Source of the DNA: Dipylidium caninum
Lineage: Eukaryota > Platyhelminthes > Cestoda > Cyclophyllidea > Dipylidiidae
DNA: 64,000 nucleotides
NCBI GenBank assembly: GCA_017562135.1
Contig: QEYB01000921.1
Location: 620,001-684,000 of the forward strand
Direction of reading: 5' to 3'
The notes below the pieces were generated by a model that saw nothing but the letters and a program-made list of their open reading frames with translations, was not told the origin of the DNA and searched no databases. This document shows, piece by piece, positions 1 through 11,676 of the stretch. Position 1 is the stretch's first letter. Every line of letters begins with the position of its first letter. The position numbers and the translations under genes were made by a program.

Positions 1-485
1 GGATCTGTCAAGAAATGCGCCTTTCGCTAACACGCCCCTCTGCCCCTGAGTCACAATGGGGGCAGCGAGTGCTTCACATGATTGAGATGCGAAATTTGAT
101 AATGTCAGTGGGAATTCCAGTGCTTAATTAAGTTACTACTTTGTACCAGGTTGGTAACATTTCCAATCAAACGAAATCGTTTTCTCCAATATTTCAAACT
201 ACATTCCAAAAATCTGTATCGTTTTCTTGAAAAAGGCGTCATTTTTGAGGAATTTTCCTTGATCTCTTTAGAGCTAGTTGACGGACCAAAGAAGTTCATA
301 CTTTGCAGAGCTGATGGGTGAGAAAAAAATCGCGCAAACTTTGTAATTTAACTCAGCCTCGTAATTCCAGAGGGGATCGCTGATTTCGGTATCGGTGAGT
401 GATTAGGCTATTCCCTGCCTTTGGGTCTCTTGTTCCACCTCTCGCCTCCGTTGTTGCTTGCGATGTTCATTATGGTAACGATAGT

Positions 486-487
486 GC

Positions 488-528
<41 letters not shown>

Positions 529-532
529 ATGA
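486..532. repeat. (CTG)n followed by (ATG)n microsatellite
   Basis: About eight CTG units run directly into about eight ATG/GAT units. Short open frames cross it on both strands and would encode Ala/Asp or His/Gln runs, but nothing around it looks coding, so I treat it as a simple repeat and not as a gene. Confidence 0.9.
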
Positions 533-1424
533 TTCCGAAATTCTGCCTTGCGCGTTCCACGAAATGCATTTAATCGTGTAGCTTTGTGTGGCATACGTGA
601 ATGAGGTCAGAAAAAGTTAGAAGCCTTCGTTTTGTTAAAATTCACTCATAGCCTGCTTAAGTTTAGCTTTTCTACGTACATTAGGCAGTATACTCTGCAG
701 AAGAGGATCTAAATAAGATAGACTGCGTGAGAAATGAGATTTCTTGTAAACTCTGGGCCATTCTGCGGCCAGTTGGTAATGCATGCGGCCAAATGTGCGG
801 AGATGCAACCTCGCAAAGCGGCGATTTCACCTATATATGAAATCGTAACTCTGGGATATATTAATTATTTCAATAAACTTTGTGGTGTCTGACACTGGCA
901 GTGTTCACGCAACCGGTGAGTTAGCTCTCAAAACGCAAACTTCTACAGGTTCACTCCTATTGCCAAAGCAACCCGATCAAGATGAGGCCAAGTGGACCAA
1001 CTCATGTTTCAACTTTCCACGTATTCCTTTTCACTCTACCTGTGTTACTTTCCCCGTAGCTTACTTTCCCCTGCTCTGAACTGTTGGCAAGCAGCTCATC
1101 TCCATGGTATAATGTGCTAAGCATTATTTCTTAGTATGGTGAAAGAGGTTGACTGAGTGGGTAATGCCGCCAATTTGAATTCATGCCTAAAATACGGATG
1201 TGCTGAACTGTCTGATGTGAGCAAAGAACACGTTCTCGTTGGCATCAGGGTCACCCCAGGGACAGACATCAACGTGCACGTGTATGGGTTCTCCTGCCCT
1301 CGTTTACTAGTGCAGAAATAACAGCAAATTGGTTACGCACAGCCCCACCGGTGATTGTGTGCTGCATCCGCCTCACCACATCATCCACTCAACGTCAACA
1401 GCGCGCTCTGCTATCGCATCCGAA

Positions 1425-1503
1425 TGACGTCACCGGAGTGGATCGATAATTGCCCGGTGCCGCGTCTCATTGGTCGGCATGTGTGCGAACGGATGCCATA
1501 AAA
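1425..1503 (+). promoter_or_regulatory. Possible promoter: CRE palindrome, inverted CCAAT, TATA-like element
   Basis: TGACGTCA (a full CRE palindrome) is at 1425-1432, ATTGG (inverted CCAAT box) at 1469-1473 and CATAAAA at about 1497-1503. The order and spacing resemble a compact Pol II promoter. The first ATG downstream (near 1560) opens only a 22-codon frame, so the transcript is unknown. The elements are seen; promoter function is inference. Confidence 0.3.
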
Positions 1504-3571
1504 TCGCGTGAGCTCGCGTGCGCCGCCTTTTGTCGCTTACGTCTCGCAGACGTCTGTAAATGACTGAAAAGCGAGTCCGCTGTGCCCTCGCCTTGCGGTC
1601 ACCTTTCTTGTCTGCATGGCCAAATTAAGCGTGACAATCTGGGAGGGTCTTCTACGGTGAACTCGACTCCCTAAAAGCAAACAAGGATGAGGTGAGGCTT
1701 CGTTTGCTGCACAGAGACACGAACACCAATTCTCGCAAGCTGATACTGAGGTGTAGTCGACACGCAGGCTACCTCAAGTCATTGCTACCAATTTATTTGG
1801 ATTACTTTTGTATAGATCAAGGTTCTCAACCCCAACTCCCCAGGTAAAACAACGTTGATGGTGTTACAAAGAGATTCCAATGTTATTTCAGTGTTAATTC
1901 AACGATAAATGCTAATTTCCTCTACCTTTTGAACTAGTTTCCCCTTGTTGATTTATGAGAGCAGTTTATCTGTAAGGACGGGGGGGAATCTACAGGTGAA
2001 ACCCCAGTGTCAAGCTTCCAAGATTATCTCAGAGCCGATCTTGCATATACATATTCAATTTTTTGATTAAACACCGCTTCACTATGCTCCCATTTTACGA
2101 CCTATGCTTTTGGGCACTTTCATTAGGCGACATGTTCTCCGAACCGTTTCGGTAATAACCGTTCTCTTATATAAAAAGTCCGGAAAGACGTAAACCCTAA
2201 GGCTGATGGCGACGAAACTTCCATCAGATTAAAAGTAAAGAGATGTTGCGGTACTGTCCCCAAGCCTTATAAACGGAGATTGCTTAAAATGAATGTTTGA
2301 ATGTGTGACGACTCGCGACGGAAGGGCTACAATAGCTTTTAAGTGCTTTACCCCTCCGAAATGAGGCATTATAAAAGCTCTCTAAACGAGGCAAATTTTT
2401 CGTTCAGGGAGTTATGAATGTCAGTGAGAGAGAATTTTACGCAACACTTTCATTTGGAGTGGTCTCGTAGTCTAAGTACATGACGTATATTTTGACGAGT
2501 CGTCACGGCAAATACTCTCCTCCGAAGATGATTCAATTCCATAAGACAAAATCATGTAGAGAGGTTTTCTCAAATAACACGGCCTTGTATACAAATCGAA
2601 TGGGGACTCGTCAGAGTCGAGGGCTACATACGAGAGGAAAAACGAACTTTCTCGGACTGGATGCCCTTCCTGTGGCCTCCGAACCATATCTAAGGCCTCC
2701 CAGCCTCCGTGGCATAGCGTGGATAATTGGGGACCCATAACTCGGGGAAACGCATTGACAGGGAGGTGAACCTCTTTATTTGTGCGTGAAAGAGATTGTT
2801 TCTGTAGAATTTGGGCACTGTTCAGCTACGCGTACACCAGTGTCGCACTTGGTTCCGCGTCTCCTCCTGAGGGGGTCCATTAAAGACCATCGTGGGATAA
2901 GCGGAAGGGAGCCGGGCAACAGCCTACATCGAAGGAATTGCGTTACAGGGTTTTCTTTAATGAAATGCGGCTTCTCTCGCCTACTGCGGCAAGTAGGTGG
3001 CCTCGCTTGGGCCACACCTAAGCGGAAAGGAGTTTGTCGGTTCACTTAGCATTGTAGCAAAGTTTCCTCTGCCGCCTACTCCCACCACCCCCTAAATGTT
3101 GGCGTCGGGCCAGCCGAGGTACACTTTCACCCACCACCAATGGCAGTGTGCCACTGTCGGCGGAATGTTTCGGGCGTGTGCGTGACAATTTCACATTAAT
3201 TATTAAGACCGATATTCAGTCGACCGCGACTGAATGCCCTCCTCCTACCGCTACCCCAGAGTAAAATTCAACTCAGATCTGTTGCGTTGCCCTGACAAGT
3301 GGTTCCTCGTGCTGCCCCCCTTGGACGTTGCCATCTGCGTCGATTACGAGCCGATTGAGTTATAGAAAGACATAAGAAAACTCCTGGTGCGATGCAAAAG
3401 ACCACCTTCAAGTACTAGTTCAGTTCACTCGCCCGTAGGCAAGGGAAAGACGAGAGTCATCCGCCACCGCCAGATGTTTGCTCCACTCAAATCTGAGCAT
3501 GTGAGGAGGCCATCGAGCCGGTTGCCTCACACTCACACGTAAACTTTTGACCCCGTCAATAAGAGACGGGA

Positions 3572-3603
3572 CCAATTAACTTTTGTCAGCCCGCCTATAT
3601 AAG
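3572..3603 (+). promoter_or_regulatory. Core promoter of the + strand SLC28 gene
   Basis: CCAAT at about 3572 and TATATAAG at 3596-3603 lie just upstream of the first ATG at 3640. The TATA-to-ATG distance of under 40 bp implies a very short 5' leader. The partner SLC28 gene on the other strand has the same arrangement. Confidence 0.6.
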
Positions 3604-3639
3604 CGGCTTCTTGGCCTACCTTGCTCAGGCATCGTGCGA

Positions 3640-6600
3640 ATGTCAGTCTGGAAGCAGGAAGTCCCCCAGCCTGATCACACCTTCTACCCCGTCGAGGCCG
3701 GCTCTCCTCCCGATGTGAGTTCTTCTCCCCACTTTCTCCTCACTTAACTCAAATTTCATTTCACGGTCCATACGTGCATGCTAATTTCTGTCAATCTGTG
3801 GGATATAGCCGAGGCTTTGAGCGAGGGTCTGGTCTTTTCCCGCCTCACTTTTCTCCTCTGTCCAGACCGGTGCAGTACACATCTACAAACTATTTCAGAG
3901 GGCCATTGAAGTGGAGGAGACAGAGAAGGACGCCGCCTCCTCGAATGACAGACTGAATTTCGGCTTCAATGCAGTAGAGGTGTCGGAGAAGCAATACAAT
4001 ACCCTCACTGAAAACGATTTCCCCAACAAAACTGAAGGAGGTGGTAGAGGTTTGAATAGACTGCTGAAGGTATACGCGGACGCACGCTCGGCCCTATTCA
4101 CGAACAAGTCTTTTGATGGTGATGGGGAGCCAGTATCTTGTGACAACATCTTCGGTCTCTGTGGCCTCCTCTCCCTCCTCCTCGCCCACGTGGCCTACGT
4201 GGCCTACGCGATCCACCGCAGCGGTGTGCAGAATGTTGATGTTCACCTTCTCTGGATCTCGGCTGTCCTGTGGTTTGCAGTCCTTGTGAAGACAGCTCGT
4301 CGGCTGGTGCGTTTGGGACGCCGTAGAGGCGGCTGTTGGGCGATTTTCATCACGCTGGCCACTGTCTCCACCTTCCTTCTGAATGGCTGTGTGCGAGCAC
4401 TCACACTCCCGTGGAGGGCGTTTTGGGCAAGTTTTCGACTTGATGAAAGCACGCTTCGAAAGTGGAAGATCATAGTTGTGAAAGTGTAAGTACCCATCGA
4501 TGACCGTCACCGAGACGAAGGTTAACCGCTTCTTTAAGCACAGCCCTTAAGGCCTTGGCCTGGAAACTATGAAACGGGATTTGAATAGAAGTAAAAAAAA
4601 CCAGAAGTGGGATTTTTCATATTGTTTATTATAATCACTCAAAGGAATTTCCATCGGCATCCACTGCCTTCTGCCGCGGATTTTTGAGAAAAATCTTTGT
4701 TCGTAGAGGAGGGACAAAGTTTCAAAGTCATTTATGATATCGTTTAGCCTGTTGTATCTTTCCTCTTACAAATAATTCTCATTTACTAAAATGGTAGCGA
4801 TCAGTGGAAGGAATATCACGTGGACATGGAGGAGGAGGTAAATTTTCCCACTGTAGAAAAATTATGTAATTTGTCAAGGGTAATTGAAGCTTCATGTTCT
4901 CGTCATGCGCTACCATTATGCAGTAAAATCGAGCTGTGATGGTTCTTTTTTTTCTCATCGGCATGAATTTTATGCACGGCAATGGGGCTCCGCCGTGGTT
5001 ATGCCTTCGCCTGGTTGTGGAAAGGGAGAGCGAGTCATTCCGTGGGCATCCCACCGCATGCTAGCCAGAAATCTCTGTTTTCGATGAAGTTTCGGCTTAG
5101 CGATGTGTCCTGGGCCTGTATTCTTGTCCGCCCGTTCGTCTCATCGTTTTCTATCTGCATGCAAATCCGTCTTTTCATTAGACGTTATGACGCGGCATAA
5201 AAGTGATGGGAGCAGTCGTACATTGCATAGGCAGCGGCAAGGACACGCAATCTGCAGTTGCTTCGGTTGTTGCGTCAGGCACACATGAGTCCACTCTTTT
5301 TATTACCTCATAATTTGCTAATGAGTGGATCTTTTTAACACATCTTCAGCCTTTTGGCTATTTCACCAACAGTCTTGCGTTTGTGTGCATCGAAGTTCAA
5401 AGTCCTCGTCTTCGTCGTCGTCCATACTTCCTCCTCGTTATCATTGACGATGCTCGAGTCGCCAGGACGGAATTGTTAAGACCAACATCGAGCAATGTTC
5501 CCATTAATGTTCCTCGGAGCCTGTTGAGCTGCACCTCAATTCAATTTGAACTCGTAGAAGTAGACGTGAATCGCATTTTGCTTCCATTGGTTTTTGGTCA
5601 AAAATAAAGTAAGGATGTAATACAAACGCGCAAAATCCGTAGAACATGTGTGAGAAGAATGCTTTTAATATGTATGAGCAAAAAATACCGAGCACACGCG
5701 ACAATTTATCCCTCACAGTCACAGCTGAACGCAGACTAATCCAAAACACCCGTTTCATAGTTTCCATCTTAACAAACCTGAAATGCGACCGCATGAAGAA
5801 GCCAGCAGTCCAGCCTCTGCTATGTAACTTCAAATGGGTCACTTTCACTAATCTTGTATGCTCCCTCATTTCCCGCCGCCCTGCAGGCTCGCGGCCACAC
5901 TCATGATGGGCTTCACTGCCTTCTGCGTGGTCTACTATGTTGTACTGGTCGACCCGAAGAATTTGATATCTCTCAGCGGGATCGCCTTTCTCCTCCTCAT
6001 CTCAGTCCTCTTGTCAAAATTCCCTGCCAAGGTGAGCGGGGGTTTTTATTGCCGCTAATTTTCATCGTGACGGCAACAATATCACCTTATGAAAGGCTCA
6101 AGTGTTTTGGAACAGGCGTCACTGGTGGTGGTGGGCCGAAGGAAGCCAGTTTACTTGGCCCCGAGGAGGATGCTTTTGTTTAAGAGTTGAGGGAAGCGCC
6201 AGCTCACATCTCTTTACAAGATGTTGAGGATTGACATTCAACTCGATGGTGAAGTACTGTAGGCAACGTCACCACCGACACGCAACCTTCCCCATGCCTG
6301 ACACGAATGTGACAGCTTAAGACAAGTTCATTTCCTTCCGTCTCCTCCTTCCGCAGTTCATGCGACATCGTCGGTAGACGTAAATCGCGTTGGTCTCAGT
6401 GACGTTAGCAAGAAAATTTGCGAAACAGCAGGCCCGCGAATAATTCGTGCGTTGTGTAACGGCGGTGGCATGGAACATTGCGACATCAAAAACAGTGTGA
6501 TCTCAGTACGATTACCTCAATGATAGTGGAAAATAACGCATAATCGGTGAGAAATGCATTCGGAATGAGTTGAGCACCTCTAACTGCCTCTTTGCTTCCA

Positions 6601-9464
6601 CACACTTCAAGTACCAACCAAGTCGGTGCCACGAGGGGCATCGCGCCCCGCAGGCCCCCCCTGACAGCCTGCACGCATTTGGACAGTTTTGTCTTGCGCC
6701 TTTGTAGATCATCTGGCACCCGGTCCTCGTCTGCCTCTTCCTCCAACTCCTGTTTGCCTTCCTCACCTTAAAAACGCATGCCGGCTATTGGACATTTGAC
6801 TTTCTGGGCAAGCGAATGGCCGAATTCCTCGAGAACAGTAAAGCCGGTTCGAAATTTGTCTTCGGCGATCTGGAGTGCTTCGCCTTTACTGTACGTTGCC
6901 GACAGTTGCCTCCTTGAACGGCTCTGATCTTATCAAATTTTTTCCTTTCAGGTGCTCCCCATGATTATTTTCTTTTCCTCCTTCATGGCCGTCTGCTTCC
7001 ATCTGGGCATCGTCCAACTCTTCGTTGACAAACCGTCTGCTGTCGCGTCGGTGATTCTCCAGACAACGGGACCAGAGACCCTCAATGCTATAGCAAATAT
7101 TTTCGTCTCGATGGTAATAAAACTTGTCTGGGGAAAATCATCCCCCAAATATGCGCGGATGAAGGCCTTCAGAGGGCACTCTTTTCCCTTCTAGACCGAG
7201 GCTCCGCTAATCACGCGGCCTTACTTGCCCCTGTCCACCAACTCGGAATTGCACGCGATATTTGTCAACGGCTTCGCCTCCGTTGCAGGCTGCGTTTTGG
7301 CCGCCTACATTAGTTTTGGTGTAAGTCAGAGGACGAGGAGGCTAAGTCTGGCAAATCGTGCAGAGTAGGGGAAGAGGGTGTGGGTCGAAGGATGCCTCAG
7401 AAGAACTTTTACTTTCACTAGATTCCGTCGAATCACCTCCTGATAGCCTGCGTAATTTCTGCTCCAGCGGCTTTAGCCATTTCCAAAATCCTCTATCCCG
7501 AGGTGAAGGTTTCCCCGATGGCCCACACCACCATTTCCGTCACCTTGAAGAGGTACGATCTTCGCGCTGGTTGATAAAATATAACACAGACCTGGTTGTG
7601 GAAATTCGTGTCGCATAGCCTTGTAATAACTTCGTCCATGCCCCCTTCAAGGAATTTTCGTCCATTTTTCCCCTCAGCCCCTACCACGGTGTCCTCGAGG
7701 CGGCGATGGTTGGTGCCATGGACGCCCTCCCCATTTGTGGAGCCCTGGTGGCCAACCTGATCGCCTACCTCAGCATCTACAACTTCCTCAACCAGGTTCT
7801 TATATGGCTGGGGAAGCGTGTTTATCTGCCCTTCGACCTCACCTTCGAGGTGAGTTACCTTCAGCCACAGTGGCAATGACGAGTGGCAGACGACGGCGCC
7901 AGAGCAGCGAGAATGTCCCACCTTGGGACCACCAATTCTCTATGTTGCCTTCTTCCCCACTTCCGAGTTTGAGTGCATATATTCTGTCCGGCGCCTTGTT
8001 CGGACGCAAACAGTGTTCGCATTAAATCCGGCCTTATTTGCCTCAGGTTATATTCTCCTATATCCTCTGGCCCATTGCCATTACAATGGGAGTCCCCATG
8101 GAAGACTCTAAGAAGGTAGCCGAACTAATCGGTATGAAGATATCCCTGAATGAGTTCGCAACCTACCAGCGATTGGGTATGTGGCCGGAAACCGCCTTTC
8201 ACCGCTTGCTAACAGCTAACTGCCACCAGACTTCATCCACAAGGCAACCCGAGTCGAAATGACTAATTTACACTAACCCAGTGGACTTCTTTGAAGTCTG
8301 CTTTTGATCTGTGGACAAATTAGGCGGATATTAATTTGATCATCTCCACTTTTGTGCAGGTGTGATTATACACAACAGAGAGACGCTGAGAGATCGCAAC
8401 TCGAGTCTGCCCATCGACTTCCTGTCCAACGGCGATTGTGGATTCACCCTCAACAACGGCACCTACGTGGTGGCCCCGCATGGCATTCTTTTCGTAAGTG
8501 GAGGAATTTCGAGTCTTAACTGCATTAACTGTCGGTGATGTGGAGGGAGTTAAACGTGGAAATGCTCAATCCCCTCATCCGACGTCATATCTTTCCCCTG
8601 TGGCACGCGAATTCTGCAGGACGTGGAAGTAGCAGATCACGGGAAAGTAGTTCCCCAGTCGGGTGGTTCACTCGGGCATCCAGAGGAGCTTTCAGCAAAT
8701 GCAACTTCTTCTCGGTGCCCTCGAGTCTGCCTTGACAGCATCGGTGGAATGCTGCGAAGACGCGTTGACAACCAATCCACTCTAAGGACGAATTTTGACT
8801 AAAGCGTTAATGTTTTCCTCTCTGTTGGACATCGCCTGCCAAATTTAACATAAAAGACTTCTATTTATTCACCTTATGTGGAATTAATTTGAGGTGAAAT
8901 GGTTGCGCAGTTGGCACTTGGGTGGAATTAATGTGAGGCAGCGAGCGAAGGGCGGCGAGCCGAGATCACGCGAGTGTATTTGCTTTTAGACTGAGAAGGC
9001 CGTGGTGATTTCGACATACGCCCTCTGCGGATTCGCGAATGTCGGCTCCATTGGCATCTTCCTCGCGACCATGGTTTCCATTCTGCCCCACCGACGCGAC
9101 GACCTGACACAAATGGCCCTGTCTGGCATGATCGGTGGAAATATCGCCTGTTTCCTCACGGCCTGTTTCGCAGGTGGGTCGTCTCAACTTGCCCTATTTC
9201 CCGTTAAACGTCCTGTCGATGAGAGCTACATGCCGGGGCGGAGGGCCGTCGTCTGTCAGCTTTAAACTGTGAATTGGAGGTGCGAGGCTGCCCAACTGTG
9301 GCCTTTCTGCCTTCCACCACGGGGACTTTCATCCCACAAATATGTGCATAAGGTGGACAATCGCGCAGTAGTCGAAGAGTTTATTCACACATTTACAATG
9401 GTTGCTTCACTGTCTCTTACCCTATTTTTGTTCTTTAGGTTTATTCTTCGAAAAACGCTTGTAG
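3640..9464 (+). CDS. Concentrative nucleoside transporter (SLC28/CNT family), paralogue A
   Basis: Twelve exons join in frame to a 695-residue protein: 3640-3714, 3866-4485, 5887-6031, 6708-6890, 6952-7113, 7195-7320, 7422-7552, 7678-7849, 8047-8176, 8360-8493, 8990-9173, 9439-9464. The family imports nucleosides with Na+ or H+ across the plasma membrane. The N-terminal half has two TM segments flanking a basic loop, then the CNT N-domain (LSGIAFLLLISV), the gate (VLPMIIFFSSFM), the substrate loop SMTEAPLITRPYLP at about residues 394-407, and the C-domain with STYALCGFANVGSIGI. The family's usual Gly/Ser-Gln pair before TE is Ser394-Met395, and Cys428-Val429 is the second selectivity pair. 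It ends GLFFEKRL, without the long extracellular tail of vertebrate members. AATAAA follows at 9477. Family call secure; substrate not. Confidence 0.95.
4486..5886 (+). other. Long intron 2 of paralogue A, carrying a dispersed repeat
   Basis: This 1.4 kb intron separates the N-terminal region from the first core helices. Bases 4992-5127 match, in opposite orientation, a stretch in the last intron of the G6PD gene. Otherwise I see nothing coding; the open frames inside are unsupported. Confidence 0.7.
4992..5127 (+). repeat. Dispersed repeat, copy 1
   Basis: About 135 bp resembling the reverse complement of 55905-56038. Shared blocks include a GGTTG(T/C)GG(A/G)AAGG core, TCCGTGGGCAT, and TTTCG(G/T)CTTAG then GTCCTGG. 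By eye identity is roughly two thirds, so the copies are old. I see no open frame or clear termini. It may be part of a short non-autonomous element; the class is unknown. Confidence 0.55.
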
Positions 9465-11676
9465 GGCGAACAAATTAATAAAGGAGTATCGGCAGGTATT
9501 TCTGCCTTCTTACCAAGAGTCTAATTGGGGAGGGATTGAGGCGGTGACGCTCAGGCGGGCGGAGTATTTAAACACAAAGGAAGTCGAGCTTCCTAGCAGC
9601 AGTCCGAACGAGAGCACCCCAAGACCTGTCTCCCACGAGTCCGCAAAGTGCCCCCCGCGTTACCGGCTCTAAATTCCGGGAAGCACTTTTCCTTTTAGCG
9701 GAGAGAGCTGTGAGACCAATCTGAAGCCTTTTGACAGCAGGCTTAGGCGAGAAGAAGAGTAAGCAATCAGAGGATCAACTTTTCCGTTGGCTTGAGCTCA
9801 AGGCTCTTATGACACGGGGAGAAGTGTCGGTCATGCGCCTCAACGACCCCTGTTTTCCCACCACTCGATGAGGCCAGACATACAAGAAAGTTGGATCCTT
9901 GGGGAATTCATGCACGATTTCCCACTGGCATACTTGGCCATTCACCGACACACTCGCTTGTCCATTTGCCCTCGTGACGACGTCCGCTGGTAGCAGAGTC
10001 AACGGCCAGTTTGGAGTACAACTACTGTATCAACGAGTCTGACACTTGACGAATGGGAGAAACACTTATCTCTATCCACTAAAATCCTCGCGACGGTAAA
10101 GGTCAACCTCGAAAGAAGATTTAAACTGCTTCAAGGAGGGTGTGTTTCACCGAGATAGTGCGATTCGAGCGTTAGTCACATGAAAGGCGGTAGGTGGGGA
10201 CACAGAGAAGATTCTGAGCTGCCACTTTGGATGGTGAATAAGCCATGAGAGCGTGAGCAACGTCAATGACAACTCGAGACATGTGACCGCCTCCATGCGC
10301 CGTCAGCCGGGCAACCACGGTGCCGCCCGACCACGACTTAGACACTAAATACTACAAACTACGGAATGACTTAATGGCACCAAATCGAAATATGTTGGCG
10401 GTTCAAATTGAGGGACGCAGCGGAGCAGATTCCATGTCCTGCAGCTGCGTCCCACCCGCCCGACGACGGTGGTGACAGCGTCTGCCTCGGGGGGAGGCAA
10501 GACGGCGAACGGTGGCCCCTTGCGAGACCAACGCACGCTGGGTAGAAGCGGCAGTTGAGGGGCGCGAATGGACATGGAATGGAGTTGAGGCGGAATGGGC
10601 CTGTAGACCTCGAGAAATGCAGTGGTGCGTGGCAGGAAGGGACGGCGGGTTGGTGGTTGGACGTAGCGTAAACAGACGCCGACATGACTCCTCTTCCCAA
10701 TGAAGTTGGAACTGTGAATAGAAGGTCGCGCTATCTCCGTGTAAAAGTATGGCGATCCTGACTGTGTGCTCCGAGTGTGACGCCAAATCGCAGACTGCAC
10801 GAAAAGAAGCTCATCATCCCGTTGGCTTGGTAGTCGGTAGTTTACCATACAAGCACGCAAACTGTCCAGCCAGCAACACAAGGCGACCTTCTGACGTGTT
10901 CTTTCAAGCTACAGTGCATTCCCTTAGGAGATCACCTTCCACTATCACATGCACCCCCCCTAGGTGAGGGTAGAATGTGGCGACTGAAGAAGCACTTTAA
11001 AACGTCCCCGAGACACGACTAAAGCGTCACATGTGCCAGAAAGTCTGGGGGCTTTTCTCAATGATGAAAGGTGGACGTGAAGTCGAGGTCAACTCCTTAG
11101 CCTTAATGGAGAACCTCTACCGACTTGAAGGATTTGGGAGAGAGGAGAAGTCTCTGAGGCAGTCCTTACGAGCGGAAAGGTCAGTGTTAACCCAACTAGT
11201 CATTGATGTTGTCGATATGCGTCTGCCAAGATTGTTCCGGTCCATGTCCGAGCCTGGACTTGGGAGGCGTGTGCTCGAGCGCTAGCGAGCCTCCCCGTCT
11301 CCGCCGTGTTAACCATCGCGGCGAAGGACATGACGACCCGCTGTGACTGAGTTTGTGGCCATTCCTGACTGACGACTTCACCACTCCTTCCACGGCTACT
11401 GCTTCCAATCGACGCTGCAATTCAAACTCGATCAAACAAGGATGCTAGGGAGCCCGCAGACGTGGGAAAGACTTATGCCGCGCTGTTGGGACGACGATTA
11501 ACGCGGTCTTGTGGACGCAGAAACGGTCGTCCACAAAGTCTTTGTTGCAACACTATTTCGTAGAGAAAGTGACAATACAGGAGAGGCTTTGCAAAATGGA
11601 AGTGTTTTCTTTGCCTTTGACACAACGTAGTAGTAGAAAGGCATAAAAGAGATGGCTTGACGAGGCAACTGGCGGT
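9465..11676. other. Region between the two convergent SLC28 stop codons
   Basis: 2.2 kb that holds the poly(A) signal of paralogue A (AATAAA, 9477-9482) and a GC-box-like stretch with TATTTAAA near 9560. The longest open frame (178 codons, - strand, 10881-10345) has overlapping open frames on both strands and no family features, so I do not call it a gene. The 3' UTRs of both transporters must lie here. Confidence 0.6.
9477..9482 (+). terminator. Poly(A) signal AATAAA of SLC28 paralogue A
   Basis: Canonical AATAAA 12 bp after the stop codon, implying a very short 3' UTR. Confidence 0.7.

Larger units (their letters stand above)
1..3589. other. Intergenic region upstream of the first nucleoside transporter
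   Basis: I see no recognisable gene here. It holds the CTG/ATG microsatellite, a promoter-like cluster at 1425-1503 and several short open frames on both strands with no family resemblance. A TATA-like string also occurs near 2167. The last few hundred bases before 3590 presumably hold the transporter's upstream control region. Confidence 0.6.

Noticed and set aside
399..594. Ala/Asp and His/Gln rich frames across the CTG/ATG repeat
   Set aside because: They exist only because of the microsatellite; the flanks have no coding signal.
10345..10881. 178-codon minus-strand frame between the two SLC28 genes
   Set aside because: Other long frames overlap it on both strands, no motif or splice pattern supports it, and the composition is simply GC-rich.
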